The position numbers and the translations under genes are program-made. Positions 1 to 6,700 of a DNA stretch of 17,257 nucleotides are shown here, piece after piece. Each line of letters starts with the position of its first letter. Position 1 is the first letter of the stretch. The stretch is taken from positions 1 through 17,257 of the forward strand of contig CAKUXD010000036.1 in the NCBI GenBank assembly GCA_934699705.1, given 5' to 3'. The notes under the pieces are model-generated. The model worked only from the letters and a program-made list of their open reading frames with translations. It searched no databases and was not told where the DNA came from. The stretch is from an uncultured Candidatus Melainabacteria bacterium. Lineage in GTDB: Bacteria; Cyanobacteriota; Vampirovibrionia; Gastranaerophilales; Gastranaerophilaceae.

Positions 1-23
1 CATAAAATCACTATATATTTTTT

Positions 24-51
24 CTTATATTATGATAAAGTATTTTTTCAA
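24..51 (-). promoter_or_regulatory. Possible leftward promoter at the window edge
   Basis: On the minus strand, TTGAAA (46-51) and TATAAG (24-29) are separated by 16 bases. An ATG on the same strand occupies bases 3-1, so a leftward gene could begin at the very edge, about 15 bases after the expected transcription start. There is no clear Shine-Dalgarno sequence and no coding sequence in view to confirm it, and such AT-rich DNA yields chance matches. Confidence 0.3.
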
Positions 52-91
52 TAAAAAATTGCTTTTGCAGTAATAACGTAGAATAGAACTA

Positions 92-476
92 TTTGCTCAC
101 TTGTCCGTAAATCCGCTTCTTGGATTTTCCTTCACGCTCACAGAGTTTCGCTTTTTGCACTTCGTGCAGTTCGCTCAATCTGCTCGCTACCCGAACTTCG
201 TTCGTACGGAAAATCCGCGTCTTGGATTTGCTTTGCGCTCGTTGCTGTCGTTGACTTCACTACGTTGCCGTCAACTTCGCCACTCGCTTACCAAGTTTCG
301 CTTTGCTCACTTGTCCGCAAATCCGCTTCTTGGATTATTCGGGTACGCATAGCCTTAGCATTTTCGCTTTTAATTTTCGTTACACTCAAATTAGCGCTCA
401 AATAAGGCTATTTGCTCTGACGGGTTTCGTTCGTTGCACTCACTTCACCCTACCGCAAATCCGCTACGTGCCGTAG
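92..476. repeat. GC-rich intergenic repeat island 1
   Basis: This gene-free stretch is much richer in C and G than its surroundings and is built of recurring short words. A 35-base direct repeat lies at 92-126 and 302-336 with a single mismatch (108/318). A shortened relative (AAATCCGCGTCTTGGATT) is at 211-228. The 13-mer CCGCAAATCCGCT occurs at 315-327 and again at 453-465, where it overlaps the stop codon of the neighbouring gene. Small hairpins are common: CGAAC-TTC-GTTCG near 192-204, CTACG-TGC-CGTAG at 464-476, and a 9-bp inverted repeat ATAGCCTTA/TAAGGCTAT at 349-357/403-411. Frames open across it, such as 101-352, are low-complexity and have no ribosome binding site, so I do not call a gene. 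Bases 1-90 are AT-rich and hold only the doubtful promoter. Confidence 0.75.
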
Positions 477-2131
477 TATTCTATTGCGGTTATATCATCT
501 TTCCAATTCATTGCATCGCGAATTGCTGCAATTGTTTTTGGAAAATGTTGTTGCAAATATTGCATACGTGGACCAAGCACTTCAACATTAGCATCACTAT
601 AAGTATTAGTTATAGCGTTTGTTTCAGCAATAACTTCTGAAAGTCCGCCCCATTCTCCGCCGTAATGCCCTTTTAGTTGGATAAAGTAGTCAATGATATC
701 TCTTTCTGCATCAGAATGTGATGTATTAAATTGTTTACATTCTTCAAGATATGTTTTTTGAATGTGTTTATTTCCTGAATATAACTTGTTGTTTTTGCCA
801 GTAAATATATCCATCTTTTTTGTAGTTGCAAAATCTTTGGCATGTCCAAGTTCGTGTAAAAATACCATTAAATCGTTGCCAATATTAATGTTTCTTGTTA
901 GCATGCTATAATATGAATCAAGAACTTTATCCTTATTTTTGCCGTTTAATTTTTTAATGCAATCTATTGTTTCAAATAATTCTTCACCTGGAACTTTTTT
1001 TAATAGTTTTTTAAGTTCTTCCTTATTGCCTTTAAACCTTTTTTTAAAATCAAGAGTTGCTTCTTGTTCTGTATGTAAATTTTTAACTGTTAATTTTTTA
1101 TCATCAGTTTTGATATCGTATTTATACCCATTTTTTGAAGATATAAAATGGTTGTCGTCAACAATTTCAAAGGATTGAGAGTTGCTCATTAAAATTTTAC
1201 CGTTTTTATCTGTAATTTTGTAATCAATAATTCGGTTACCTTGTTTGTCATCTTCGTATAAAAATTGTGTGCGAGTGCCGTCAGTAGAAGTCATGTCTTT
1301 TTTGATAGTTGTAATGCCTGATTTTTGGTCGAAAGTAGATTTTGCAATTTGTTCTTTTTTACCGTTTGCATAATTTACTTCAACATCAAACATACCCTTA
1401 ATCGCAGATGGTGTCATAACTTCTTCTTTAATCATTTTACCGTCTTTGTCGTTAGTTTTTATTGTTTGTTTTAACAAGTGAAGACCATTTAATGTTACAT
1501 CTTCAACTCTGTTTACAACAGTGTTATTTCTATAATCGAAGGTTCTTGTCTTTAATTGAGCAAGCAAACCACCTTCAATTTTTGCATCTGTTTCTTCAAT
1601 GACTTCTAAAGAATTTGTATCAAACTTATAAGATTTACCTATTTTTTTAAAGTTATCACTTATCAATTTGTCAATTTTACTCATTTTTTCAGGTTTAAAT
1701 TGCAATGAAAATTCTTCTTTAGGTTCGAATTTGTTTTGTTCAAATCCAGTAGCTTCTTTACCGTTTGGAATTTTCTCCATTGCTTTTAAAACTTTGTCGT
1801 AAAATTTGTCATCATTTCTATCTTTTTTCATTTGATAGATTGAAGACATATTATAAAGATCTAATTTAGTGTCCTTAAAGGTTTTTACAACGTCAACATC
1901 AATTAAATCATCTTGATATAATTTTTTGAAAATACATTTATTAACAAAATCATAGTTTGAACCATCATTTTTTTCGATGTTTTCAAATTCAAATGTAGCT
2001 TGACGAACTTCGTCATCATCGTGTCTTACAAATGAATCCCTGATAGGTTCTTTCAAATTGGCTAGCGGTTTGTTCTTGTCAGTTTTTGAACCTATTTTGG
2101 GTAAATTAATTTTTATTCCGCCAACGTCCAT
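464..2131 (-). CDS. HELGH putative zinc metallopeptidase, paralog A
   Basis: This is a 555-residue protein of unknown function, one of three paralogs in the window. The sequence shows no signal peptide or membrane segment, so its location is unclear. Residues 1-200 are a lysine-rich N-terminus. Residues 285-340 hold the module shared with paralogs B and C (GTRTQFLYEDD, QGNRIIDYKITD, FISSKNG). The C-terminal domain carries HELGH at 426-430, then HYGGEWGGLSEVIAE with Glu499 and Glu503. By analogy with gluzincins, including anthrax-lethal-factor-like domains, the two His and one of these Glu would bind zinc; that role is inferred. I chose the ATG at 2131 because AAAGGAA lies 6 bases upstream and the promoter at 2168-2196 would start transcripts near 2161, which rules out the upstream in-frame ATG at 2209. 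Its last codons run into the GC-rich repeat island. It is a real gene with high confidence; the peptidase function is moderate. Confidence 0.85.
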   Translation of the reverse strand: MDVGGIKINLPKIGSKTDKNKPLANLKEPIRDSFVRHDDDEVRQATFEFENIEKNDGSNYDFVNKCIFKKLYQDDLIDVDVVKTFKDTKLDLYNMSSIYQMKKDRNDDKFYDKVLKAMEKIPNGKEATGFEQNKFEPKEEFSLQFKPEKMSKIDKLISDNFKKIGKSYKFDTNSLEVIEETDAKIEGGLLAQLKTRTFDYRNNTVVNRVEDVTLNGLHLLKQTIKTNDKDGKMIKEEVMTPSAIKGMFDVEVNYANGKKEQIAKSTFDQKSGITTIKKDMTSTDGTRTQFLYEDDKQGNRIIDYKITDKNGKILMSNSQSFEIVDDNHFISSKNGYKYDIKTDDKKLTVKNLHTEQEATLDFKKRFKGNKEELKKLLKKVPGEELFETIDCIKKLNGKNKDKVLDSYYSMLTRNINIGNDLMVFLHELGHAKDFATTKKMDIFTGKNNKLYSGNKHIQKTYLEECKQFNTSHSDAERDIIDYFIQLKGHYGGEWGGLSEVIAETNAITNTYSDANVEVLGPRMQYLQQHFPKTIAAIRDAMNWKDDITAIEYYGT

Positions 2132-2167
2132 AAAAAATTCCTTTAAAAAATTCGATTCCGCATGCGA

Positions 2168-2196
2168 ATTATAGCATATATTGCTAATTTTTTCAA
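2168..2196 (-). promoter_or_regulatory. Sigma70-type promoter of paralog A
   Basis: On the minus strand, TTGAAA (2191-2196) and a perfect TATAAT (2168-2173) are separated by exactly 17 bases. The predicted start is near 2161, inside the palindrome CGCATGCG (2159-2166). This gives a leader of about 30 bases with AAAGGAA before the ATG at 2131. Confidence 0.8.
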
Positions 2197-2214
2197 GATT
2201 TTTGGCCAAAATAA

Positions 2215-2244
2215 GGGCGCAGACGGCATTTGCCGTCTGCGCCC
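2215..2244 (-). terminator. Terminator of the Bax inhibitor-like gene
   Basis: A perfect 14-bp GC-rich stem (GGGCGCAGACGGCA at 2215-2228 with 2231-2244) has a 2-base spacer in the plus-strand reading. It lies 33 bases past the stop codon of the membrane protein gene. On the minus strand it is followed by TTATTTT, a short T-rich tail. It also insulates that gene from the promoter of paralog A. Confidence 0.8.
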
Positions 2245-2276
2245 GATAGTTTATCTGAAAATTTTATTAAACTTTA

Positions 2277-3008
2277 TTATCTATCACGCATTTTTGCTAG
2301 TAGATTTAAGATTTCTATGTATAGCCAAACAAATGTTATCATTAGACCAAAAGCGCCATACCATTCGAAAGATTTGTCTGCCATTGTGTTTGCGCCTTCT
2401 TCAATTACAGAAAAATCAATAATGAAGTTTAGTGCTGCGATTACACACACAAATGCGCTAAATCCAATTCCAACAAGTCCTGATGAGAATAGTCCTGGAA
2501 TGCTTAAATGGAAAAATGAGCCGATTATTTGAACAAGATAAATTCCTAAAATTGAGAACATAGAAATCATCAATACACTTCTAAATTTTTCTGTACATTT
2601 GATTGTACCTGTTTTGTAAAGAAATAACATTACAAAAAATGCCATAAAAGTTGCTCCAACCGCTTGGACAACAATTCCTGGGTATGCTGCTTCAAAAGTA
2701 CAAGATAGACCACCTAGGACTAAACCTTCTGCAAGTGCATAAACTGGTGCCATATATTTTATGGTTTTTCTTGCAAACATGATTACAATAAATGAAATTA
2801 TTGATGCAACAAAGCCGACCATCATTAAGCCCATAGCTTTGTCAGTAAAGCCTTGCAAATACAAGTAATATTCATAAACACTTGTTGCTAATAAGCATGC
2901 AAATAGTATGAAAGTCTTGTTGATAGCGCCACTAATACTCATAGGTTCGCCATTTAAAATTGTGGAATTACCTTCCATTGCTCGTCTTGAAAAAACGGGA
3001 TTTGACAT
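2277..3008 (-). CDS. Bax inhibitor-1/YccA-like membrane protein
   Basis: This 243-residue integral membrane protein begins MSNPVFSRRAMEGNS, matching the N-terminus I recall for the BaxI_1-type (YccA/Bax inhibitor-like, COG4760) family. After about 30 hydrophilic residues come roughly seven hydrophobic segments, starting at FILFACLLATSVYEYYLYL. A charged cluster (KTIKYMAP) and the motif GLVLGGLSCTFEAAYPGIVVQAV occur mid-protein. Family members are thought to be membrane proteins linked to stress or ion (Ca2+/H+) leak; the bacterial role is not settled. The start is well supported: AAAGGAG lies about 9 bases upstream of the ATG at 3008, and a promoter lies at 3034-3062. It appears monocistronic, with a terminator at 2215-2244. 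The family call is confident; a physiological function cannot be read from the sequence. Confidence 0.85.
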   Translation of the reverse strand: MSNPVFSRRAMEGNSTILNGEPMSISGAINKTFILFACLLATSVYEYYLYLQGFTDKAMGLMMVGFVASIISFIVIMFARKTIKYMAPVYALAEGLVLGGLSCTFEAAYPGIVVQAVGATFMAFFVMLFLYKTGTIKCTEKFRSVLMISMFSILGIYLVQIIGSFFHLSIPGLFSSGLVGIGFSAFVCVIAALNFIIDFSVIEEGANTMADKSFEWYGAFGLMITFVWLYIEILNLLAKMRDR

Positions 3009-3033
3009 AAATTTTTCTCCTTTTATTTTGATA

Positions 3034-3062
3034 AATATATTTTAACATGTTTTTGTTTACAA
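3034..3062 (-). promoter_or_regulatory. Promoter of the Bax inhibitor-like gene
   Basis: On the minus strand, TTGTAA (3057-3062) and TATATT (3034-3039) are separated by 17 bases. The predicted start is near 3027, about 20 bases before the ATG and just upstream of the AAAAGGAGA ribosome binding site. The -35 overlaps a plus-strand TTTACA (3056-3061) in the divergent region shared with the ABC transporter gene. Confidence 0.65.
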
Positions 3063-3101
3063 ATGCACGAAATTAATATTTTTTTAATGTAAAATTATTG
3101 T

Positions 3102-4886
3102 ATGTTTAAATTATTATTTGAATTTTTTAAATATTTTGGCAAAGGAAAATCTCTTAAAGTTCTAGGATTTTTAATGATTTCGCTTGTTGCAGGGCTTTTG
3201 GAATTTGTCGGGATAGGTTTGATTTATCCATTTTTGATGTTAATAATGAAGCCAGAATTGATTACAAATAGTACGTATTATGAAATTTTTTCGAGGGTTA
3301 CTAATACAAATGAAGTTACGATTAATGCAATTTTAATAGGTATTATGGCAACCTTAATGTTTCTTTCAAAAAATTTGATTATGGTTTTTTGTTTGTATGT
3401 CCAAAATAAAATTATTATGAAATGGAAAACTGATATTAATTTACAGATAATGAACTTTTATATAAACACATCATACAGAAATATTTTAAATTCGTCTGTT
3501 TCAGAGAAAATCTATAATGTTACTGCATTATCGTCAACGGTTTTAGAAACTTTTGTGGCGAGATTTTTTATTCTTGTGTCAAATAGTATAATTATAATTA
3601 TAATTTTAACTTTATTGTTTATAAAAACGCCATTAATTTCATTATTTTTGGTAGGATTTTTATCGTGTTGTTTTATTATTGTTGAGAAGTTTTTTAACGC
3701 TAAGACAAAAGAAATTGCGCCTAAGTTGTTAAAATATTCTATTGAAAATAATAGTCAAGTTATAGAAAATTTGAATAATTTAAAAGAAATCAGAATTTTT
3801 TCTGCGGAGAATTATTTTTATAAAAAATTTAAAGATGTTCAACAAAAAGGTAATGATGTAATTTTAAAAAGTTCGTTATATTCAGGTAGTACGCCTTATG
3901 TGATAGAAATGTTTTTAATAATTACGATTGTTTTAGTTGCAATGATGATTTCTTATCAAAATGCAGGTGTTGCGTCAAAAATCATTGCATATTATGGGTT
4001 ATTTTTGGCGGTAATATTTAGAACTGCTCCATGCTTAAATCGTATTCAAATGGCGATTAACAATATGAATATTTCAAAAGATATTGTTAAAAAAATGATT
4101 AACGAGTATAAAATTAATAAATTTGATGAATTAGAAAACAATAAAAAAAGTGATGAAAAGTTTGAATATAATTCAGTTTTGCGCTTGGAAAATATTAGTT
4201 TTGAATATGAAAAAGACAAACCAGTTTTAAAGAATGTAAATTTAGAAATAAAACAAGGTGAATTTGTTGGAATAATCGGCTTGTCAGGTTCAGGCAAAAC
4301 GACTTTGGCAGATATTATAATGGGTTTATTGCCACAAAAAGCAGGTAATATTTTTGTAGATGACAAAAAAGTTACAGAGTTAAATATTTCAAGTTTTAGG
4401 GAATTAGTTGGATATGTGCCACAAGAGGGAAATATTTTAGAGGGAACATTTTTAAACAATGTGGCATGGGGTAAATCTTCAGATGAGATTGACAAAAATT
4501 TAGTTATTGAAAGTTTAAAATGTGCAAAATTGTATGAGGTTGTAGAAGAAAAAGGCGGAATAGAGGCACAGATAGACGGTTTATCGCAAGGTCAAAAACA
4601 GAGATTGTTGATAGCCAGAGCGTTATATAAACGACCAGAATTGATAATTTTCGACGAGGCTACATCGTCTTTAGATGTAAAAATTGAGAATGAAATTACA
4701 GAGATGTTAACAAATATAAAAGGAAAAAATACAATAATTGCGATAGCTCACAGATTAGTAACATTAAAACAATGTGATAGATTAGTATATCTAAAAGAGG
4801 GTAAGATTGTTGATACAGGTACATTTGAGGAGTTAGCGGAAAGGTATGTAGATTTTCAAAATTTAATAAATTTATCAAAATTTTAA
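3102..4886 (+). CDS. ABC exporter, fused permease and ATPase (MsbA/PglK-like)
   Basis: This 594-residue half-transporter has a complete type IV exporter layout. The N-terminal membrane domain (about residues 1-330) has around six hydrophobic segments. Its opening, with LLEFVGIGLIYPFLMLI near residues 32-48, resembles PglK-type lipid-linked oligosaccharide flippases. The nucleotide-binding domain carries Walker A GLSGSGKTT (393-401), the Q-loop VPQEGNIL, the signature LSQGQ (494-498), Walker B LIIFDEA (Asp518, Glu519) and the switch histidine His550. It would work as a homodimer in the cytoplasmic membrane, exporting or flipping a lipid, glycan or peptide; the substrate cannot be read from the sequence and no sugar or lipid genes lie beside it. 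There is no Shine-Dalgarno before the ATG, and a -10-like TAAAAT ends exactly 6 bases upstream, so the transcript may be leaderless. It is divergent from the Bax inhibitor-like gene and is followed by tRNA-Asn. Confidence 0.92.
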   Translation: MFKLLFEFFKYFGKGKSLKVLGFLMISLVAGLLEFVGIGLIYPFLMLIMKPELITNSTYYEIFSRVTNTNEVTINAILIGIMATLMFLSKNLIMVFCLYVQNKIIMKWKTDINLQIMNFYINTSYRNILNSSVSEKIYNVTALSSTVLETFVARFFILVSNSIIIIIILTLLFIKTPLISLFLVGFLSCCFIIVEKFFNAKTKEIAPKLLKYSIENNSQVIENLNNLKEIRIFSAENYFYKKFKDVQQKGNDVILKSSLYSGSTPYVIEMFLIITIVLVAMMISYQNAGVASKIIAYYGLFLAVIFRTAPCLNRIQMAINNMNISKDIVKKMINEYKINKFDELENNKKSDEKFEYNSVLRLENISFEYEKDKPVLKNVNLEIKQGEFVGIIGLSGSGKTTLADIIMGLLPQKAGNIFVDDKKVTELNISSFRELVGYVPQEGNILEGTFLNNVAWGKSSDEIDKNLVIESLKCAKLYEVVEEKGGIEAQIDGLSQGQKQRLLIARALYKRPELIIFDEATSSLDVKIENEITEMLTNIKGKNTIIAIAHRLVTLKQCDRLVYLKEGKIVDTGTFEELAERYVDFQNLINLSKF

Positions 4887-4889
4887 AGA

Positions 4890-4916
4890 AAAGACTTTAC
4901 AATAAAAAAAGTCTTT
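4890..4916. repeat. Inverted repeat overlapping the tRNA promoter
   Basis: AAAGACTTT (4890-4898) and AAAGTCTTT (4908-4916) form a perfect 9-bp inverted repeat with a 9-base loop. It lies 4 bases past the stop of the ABC transporter gene and covers the -35 and spacer of the tRNA-Asn promoter. It has no T-run after it, so it is a poor terminator. It could be a weak 3' end hairpin for the upstream mRNA or an operator; neither is proven. Confidence 0.5.
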
Positions 4917-4924
4917 GGTATAAT
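4896..4924 (+). promoter_or_regulatory. Strong promoter of tRNA-Asn
   Basis: TTTACA (4896-4901) and a perfect TATAAT (4919-4924) are separated by 17 bases. The predicted start near 4931 lies about 8 bases before the mature tRNA 5' end, a typical short leader for RNase P processing. Confidence 0.85.
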
Positions 4925-4938
4925 GAATTTACAGATAT

Positions 4939-5010
4939 TCCTCAGTAGCTCAATGGTGGAGCAACCGGCTGTTAACCGGTAGGTTGTTGGTTCGAGCCCA
5001 ACCTGGGGAG
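4939..5010 (+). tRNA. tRNA-Asn (anticodon GTT)
   Basis: The 72 bases fold into a full cloverleaf. The acceptor stem TCCTCAG pairs with CTGGGGA (one G-U pair), with discriminator G5010. The D stem is GCTC/GAGC. The anticodon stem ACCGG/CCGGT closes the loop CTGTTAA, giving anticodon GTT for asparagine codons AAC and AAU. The T arm is GTTGG-TTCGAGC-CCAAC. The 3' CCA is not encoded and must be added by a nucleotidyltransferase. A run of eight T (5013-5020) follows directly and probably ends the transcript. The tRNA is alone, not part of an array. Confidence 0.95.
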
Positions 5011-5116
5011 TATTTTTTTTGTATAAATGCAGGGTTTCCATTGTATTTATATAAAAATTTTAGGTTAGGGTGAGAACCAAGTTAGAAAAAACTATATTTA
5101 TGTAGTGTAAAAGGAA

Positions 5117-5686
5117 CTAAAGCACAGTTAAAATAAATTTTGCATATCCGATAAAATTTGATAGTAAAATTAAACCGTATCCTATGTATCGTAAAACTTT
5201 CTTGTAATCTTCTTTTAGGGTTAGGCTATTATCTTGATATTTGAAAAATTTATTAATTCTATCTGCAAGCATTTTAATTTTTTCTTTTGAACTATTGCCA
5301 CTAAATGGTTCTAAAATACCATTTTCCGTAAAAATTTTTAGGTAATATTCGTTTCCATATTGTGTCGGCTCATCAGTAAAATTAGTGTCTTTGTTAATGC
5401 TAACATTTCGTTGAGAAACTGTGCAATTTTTATATTTACTTAAACTAAAACTTCTAACTTTTTCTATGAATGCACCATCAAAATAAGAATTTAATATAAC
5501 AAATAAATCTTCTTGTTTATTCATAATCAAATATTTTGAGTATGACAAAAATGAAAAAACAAAACCCATTAAAGATATGGATAAAACAACCATTCTATGT
5601 TGGTTTGTTATTGCTATGCAAAAAAATGTACTTAATAAAATAAACGCTAAAATAATAATTTTGGTGAATGAAATCGTGTTTTTCAT
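5117..5686 (-). CDS. Hypothetical membrane protein, 189 residues
   Basis: I do not recognise this protein. It has two hydrophobic segments near the N-terminus (about residues 8-27 and 32-53), a soluble central part (about 55-160) with many Lys, Asn and Ser residues, and a C-terminal hydrophobic segment (about 165-188). Three segments would place the soluble part on one face of the membrane. The region EPFSGNSSKEKIKMLADRINKFF looks like a small folded domain ending in an amphipathic helix. There is no Shine-Dalgarno, but an extended -10 (TGTTATACT on the minus strand) ends 6 bases before the ATG, hinting at a leaderless mRNA. It lies 97 bases downstream of the methyltransferase gene on the same strand, with no strong terminator between. 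Base composition matches its neighbours. Confidence 0.65.
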   Translation of the reverse strand: MKNTISFTKIIILAFILLSTFFCIAITNQHRMVVLSISLMGFVFSFLSYSKYLIMNKQEDLFVILNSYFDGAFIEKVRSFSLSKYKNCTVSQRNVSINKDTNFTDEPTQYGNEYYLKIFTENGILEPFSGNSSKEKIKMLADRINKFFKYQDNSLTLKEDYKKVLRYIGYGLILLSNFIGYAKFILTVL

Positions 5687-5783
5687 ATGACAAGTATAAC
5701 ATAATTTTGTGATTTTAACGATAACAAAGTAGCGCCAATTGAAATTAAATCAGCGCTTTTACTTGTTTTGTAAACTTTTTAAA

Positions 5784-6587
5784 TTACCCTTTTGTGGCGA
5801 TGTACACGCAATAACGATTTTCGCTATCGATTTTCTCGCTTAGAATTCTAAATCCTGCAATTTCTGCCATATATTTTATTTTAGTAACTTCTTTTTCGTC
5901 TTTTGTAGTCTTTTTCTTTGAAAAATCTTCAAAAATTTCATCAACAGTTTTTATATTGATGTCAGTATTTTGGGTTGTAAAGATAAAATATCCTTCAGGG
6001 TTTAATGAATTATAGATATTTCTTAAAATATATTCAATCAAGATTTCGTCCTTGCAAACTGTATCGAAATATCCTGATAAAATTGCAATATCTGGCGCTC
6101 CAATAAAATCATAAGCTTTATCTGTTGTAATATCACAACGCTTAAATCTTGTTTGAACATTTTGAAAATTTCTAATTGGTTCGCGAAGTTCAAATTGAGA
6201 TTTCATATCTTTGTCAATAAATACAATCTCAAATTTTTCGCGCTCATAGTGTTTAAGCGTTTCTATAATATAATTACTGTATCCACAAGCGTAATCGCAG
6301 ATTTTTACAGTCGAATAAGCGCGTTTGTCAAAAAATTCGTGTAAAACATCATTCAAAGCTTCGGCTATATTAGCTTTTCGTCGTCTAATTGCGTCCCAAA
6401 TAGCATTTGTTACAAATTTTTTATCTAACCAAACTCCAAGCATGTTTTCGCCAGCTGGTTTATTTTTATAAATATGGTTCAAAACCGCAGCAGACTCAAG
6501 CCCAAACTTTTTTTCCAGCGTTAAGCCTGTACTGTAAGGGCCAACTGTTTCAACAATGAACTTGTTCCACAGGGTCTTCAACTTCAT
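5784..6587 (-). CDS. Class I SAM-dependent methyltransferase (Methyltransf_20-like)
   Basis: This 267-residue protein probably transfers a methyl group from S-adenosylmethionine; its substrate is unknown. Motif I is VKICDYACGYSNYI, a variant of the glycine-rich SAM loop, followed by an acidic strand end IVFIDKD. The region PDIAILSGYFDTV and the later NSLNPEGYFIFTTQN fit the rest of a Rossmann methyltransferase. The N-terminal part, with LNHIYKNKPAGENMLGVWLD and AIWDAIRRRKANI, resembles the region before the domain in PF12147-type proteins as I remember them. The active-site glycines are fewer than usual (ACGYSN rather than GxGxG). The start at 6587 is backed by AGGAGAG about 8 bases upstream. 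It is preceded by the terminator of the M48 gene and by a weak promoter, so it is probably transcribed on its own or with the small membrane protein. Confidence 0.72.
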   Translation of the reverse strand: MKLKTLWNKFIVETVGPYSTGLTLEKKFGLESAAVLNHIYKNKPAGENMLGVWLDKKFVTNAIWDAIRRRKANIAEALNDVLHEFFDKRAYSTVKICDYACGYSNYIIETLKHYEREKFEIVFIDKDMKSQFELREPIRNFQNVQTRFKRCDITTDKAYDFIGAPDIAILSGYFDTVCKDEILIEYILRNIYNSLNPEGYFIFTTQNTDINIKTVDEIFEDFSKKKTTKDEKEVTKIKYMAEIAGFRILSEKIDSENRYCVYIATKG

Positions 6588-6610
6588 CCGGTTCTCTCCT
6601 ATATATTAAT

Positions 6611-6638
6611 ATAATACCCAGATTTGATAAATTTTAAA
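6611..6638 (-). promoter_or_regulatory. Possible promoter of the methyltransferase gene
   Basis: On the minus strand, TTTAAA (6633-6638) and TATTAT (6611-6616) are separated by 16 bases. The start would be near 6604, just before the AGGAGAG ribosome site. A 13-base palindrome, AAACTT-A-AAGTTT (6636-6648), touches the -35 and could be an operator. The match is moderate in AT-rich DNA. Confidence 0.4.
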
Positions 6639-6653
6639 CTTAAAGTTTGTAAC

Positions 6654-6687
6654 AAAAAATCCTCGCCAGATTCAGCGAGGATTTTTT
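6654..6687 (-). terminator. Terminator of the M48 metalloprotease gene
   Basis: A 13-bp perfect stem (AAAAAATCCTCGC at 6654-6666 with 6675-6687) has an 8-base loop. It begins 13 bases past the M48 stop codon. On the minus strand the GC core GCGAGGA/TCCTCGC is followed by a T-run, as in a typical intrinsic terminator. The A/T-rich arms make it symmetrical, but no plus-strand gene ends here. Confidence 0.88.
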
Positions 6688-6700
6688 TTATTTTAAAGAA

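Noticed and set aside
101..352. Open reading frame of 83 codons in GC-rich island 1
   Set aside because: It consists of repeat words, has no ribosome binding site, and its composition comes from the island, not from codon use like the neighbours.
2132..2209. Upstream start for paralog A at 2209
   Set aside because: It lies upstream of the predicted transcription start (about 2161), has no ribosome site, and the ATG at 2131 has AAAGGAA at proper distance.
5022..5051. Terminator downstream of tRNA-Asn and the 189-residue protein gene
   Set aside because: The stem (TATAAATGCA with TGTATTTATA) is AT-rich with a G-U pair, and neither side has a T-run after it.
5731..5757. Terminator between the methyltransferase and the 189-residue membrane protein genes
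   Set aside because: AGCGC/GCGCT is only 5 bp with a 17-base loop and lacks a T-run on the transcribed strand.
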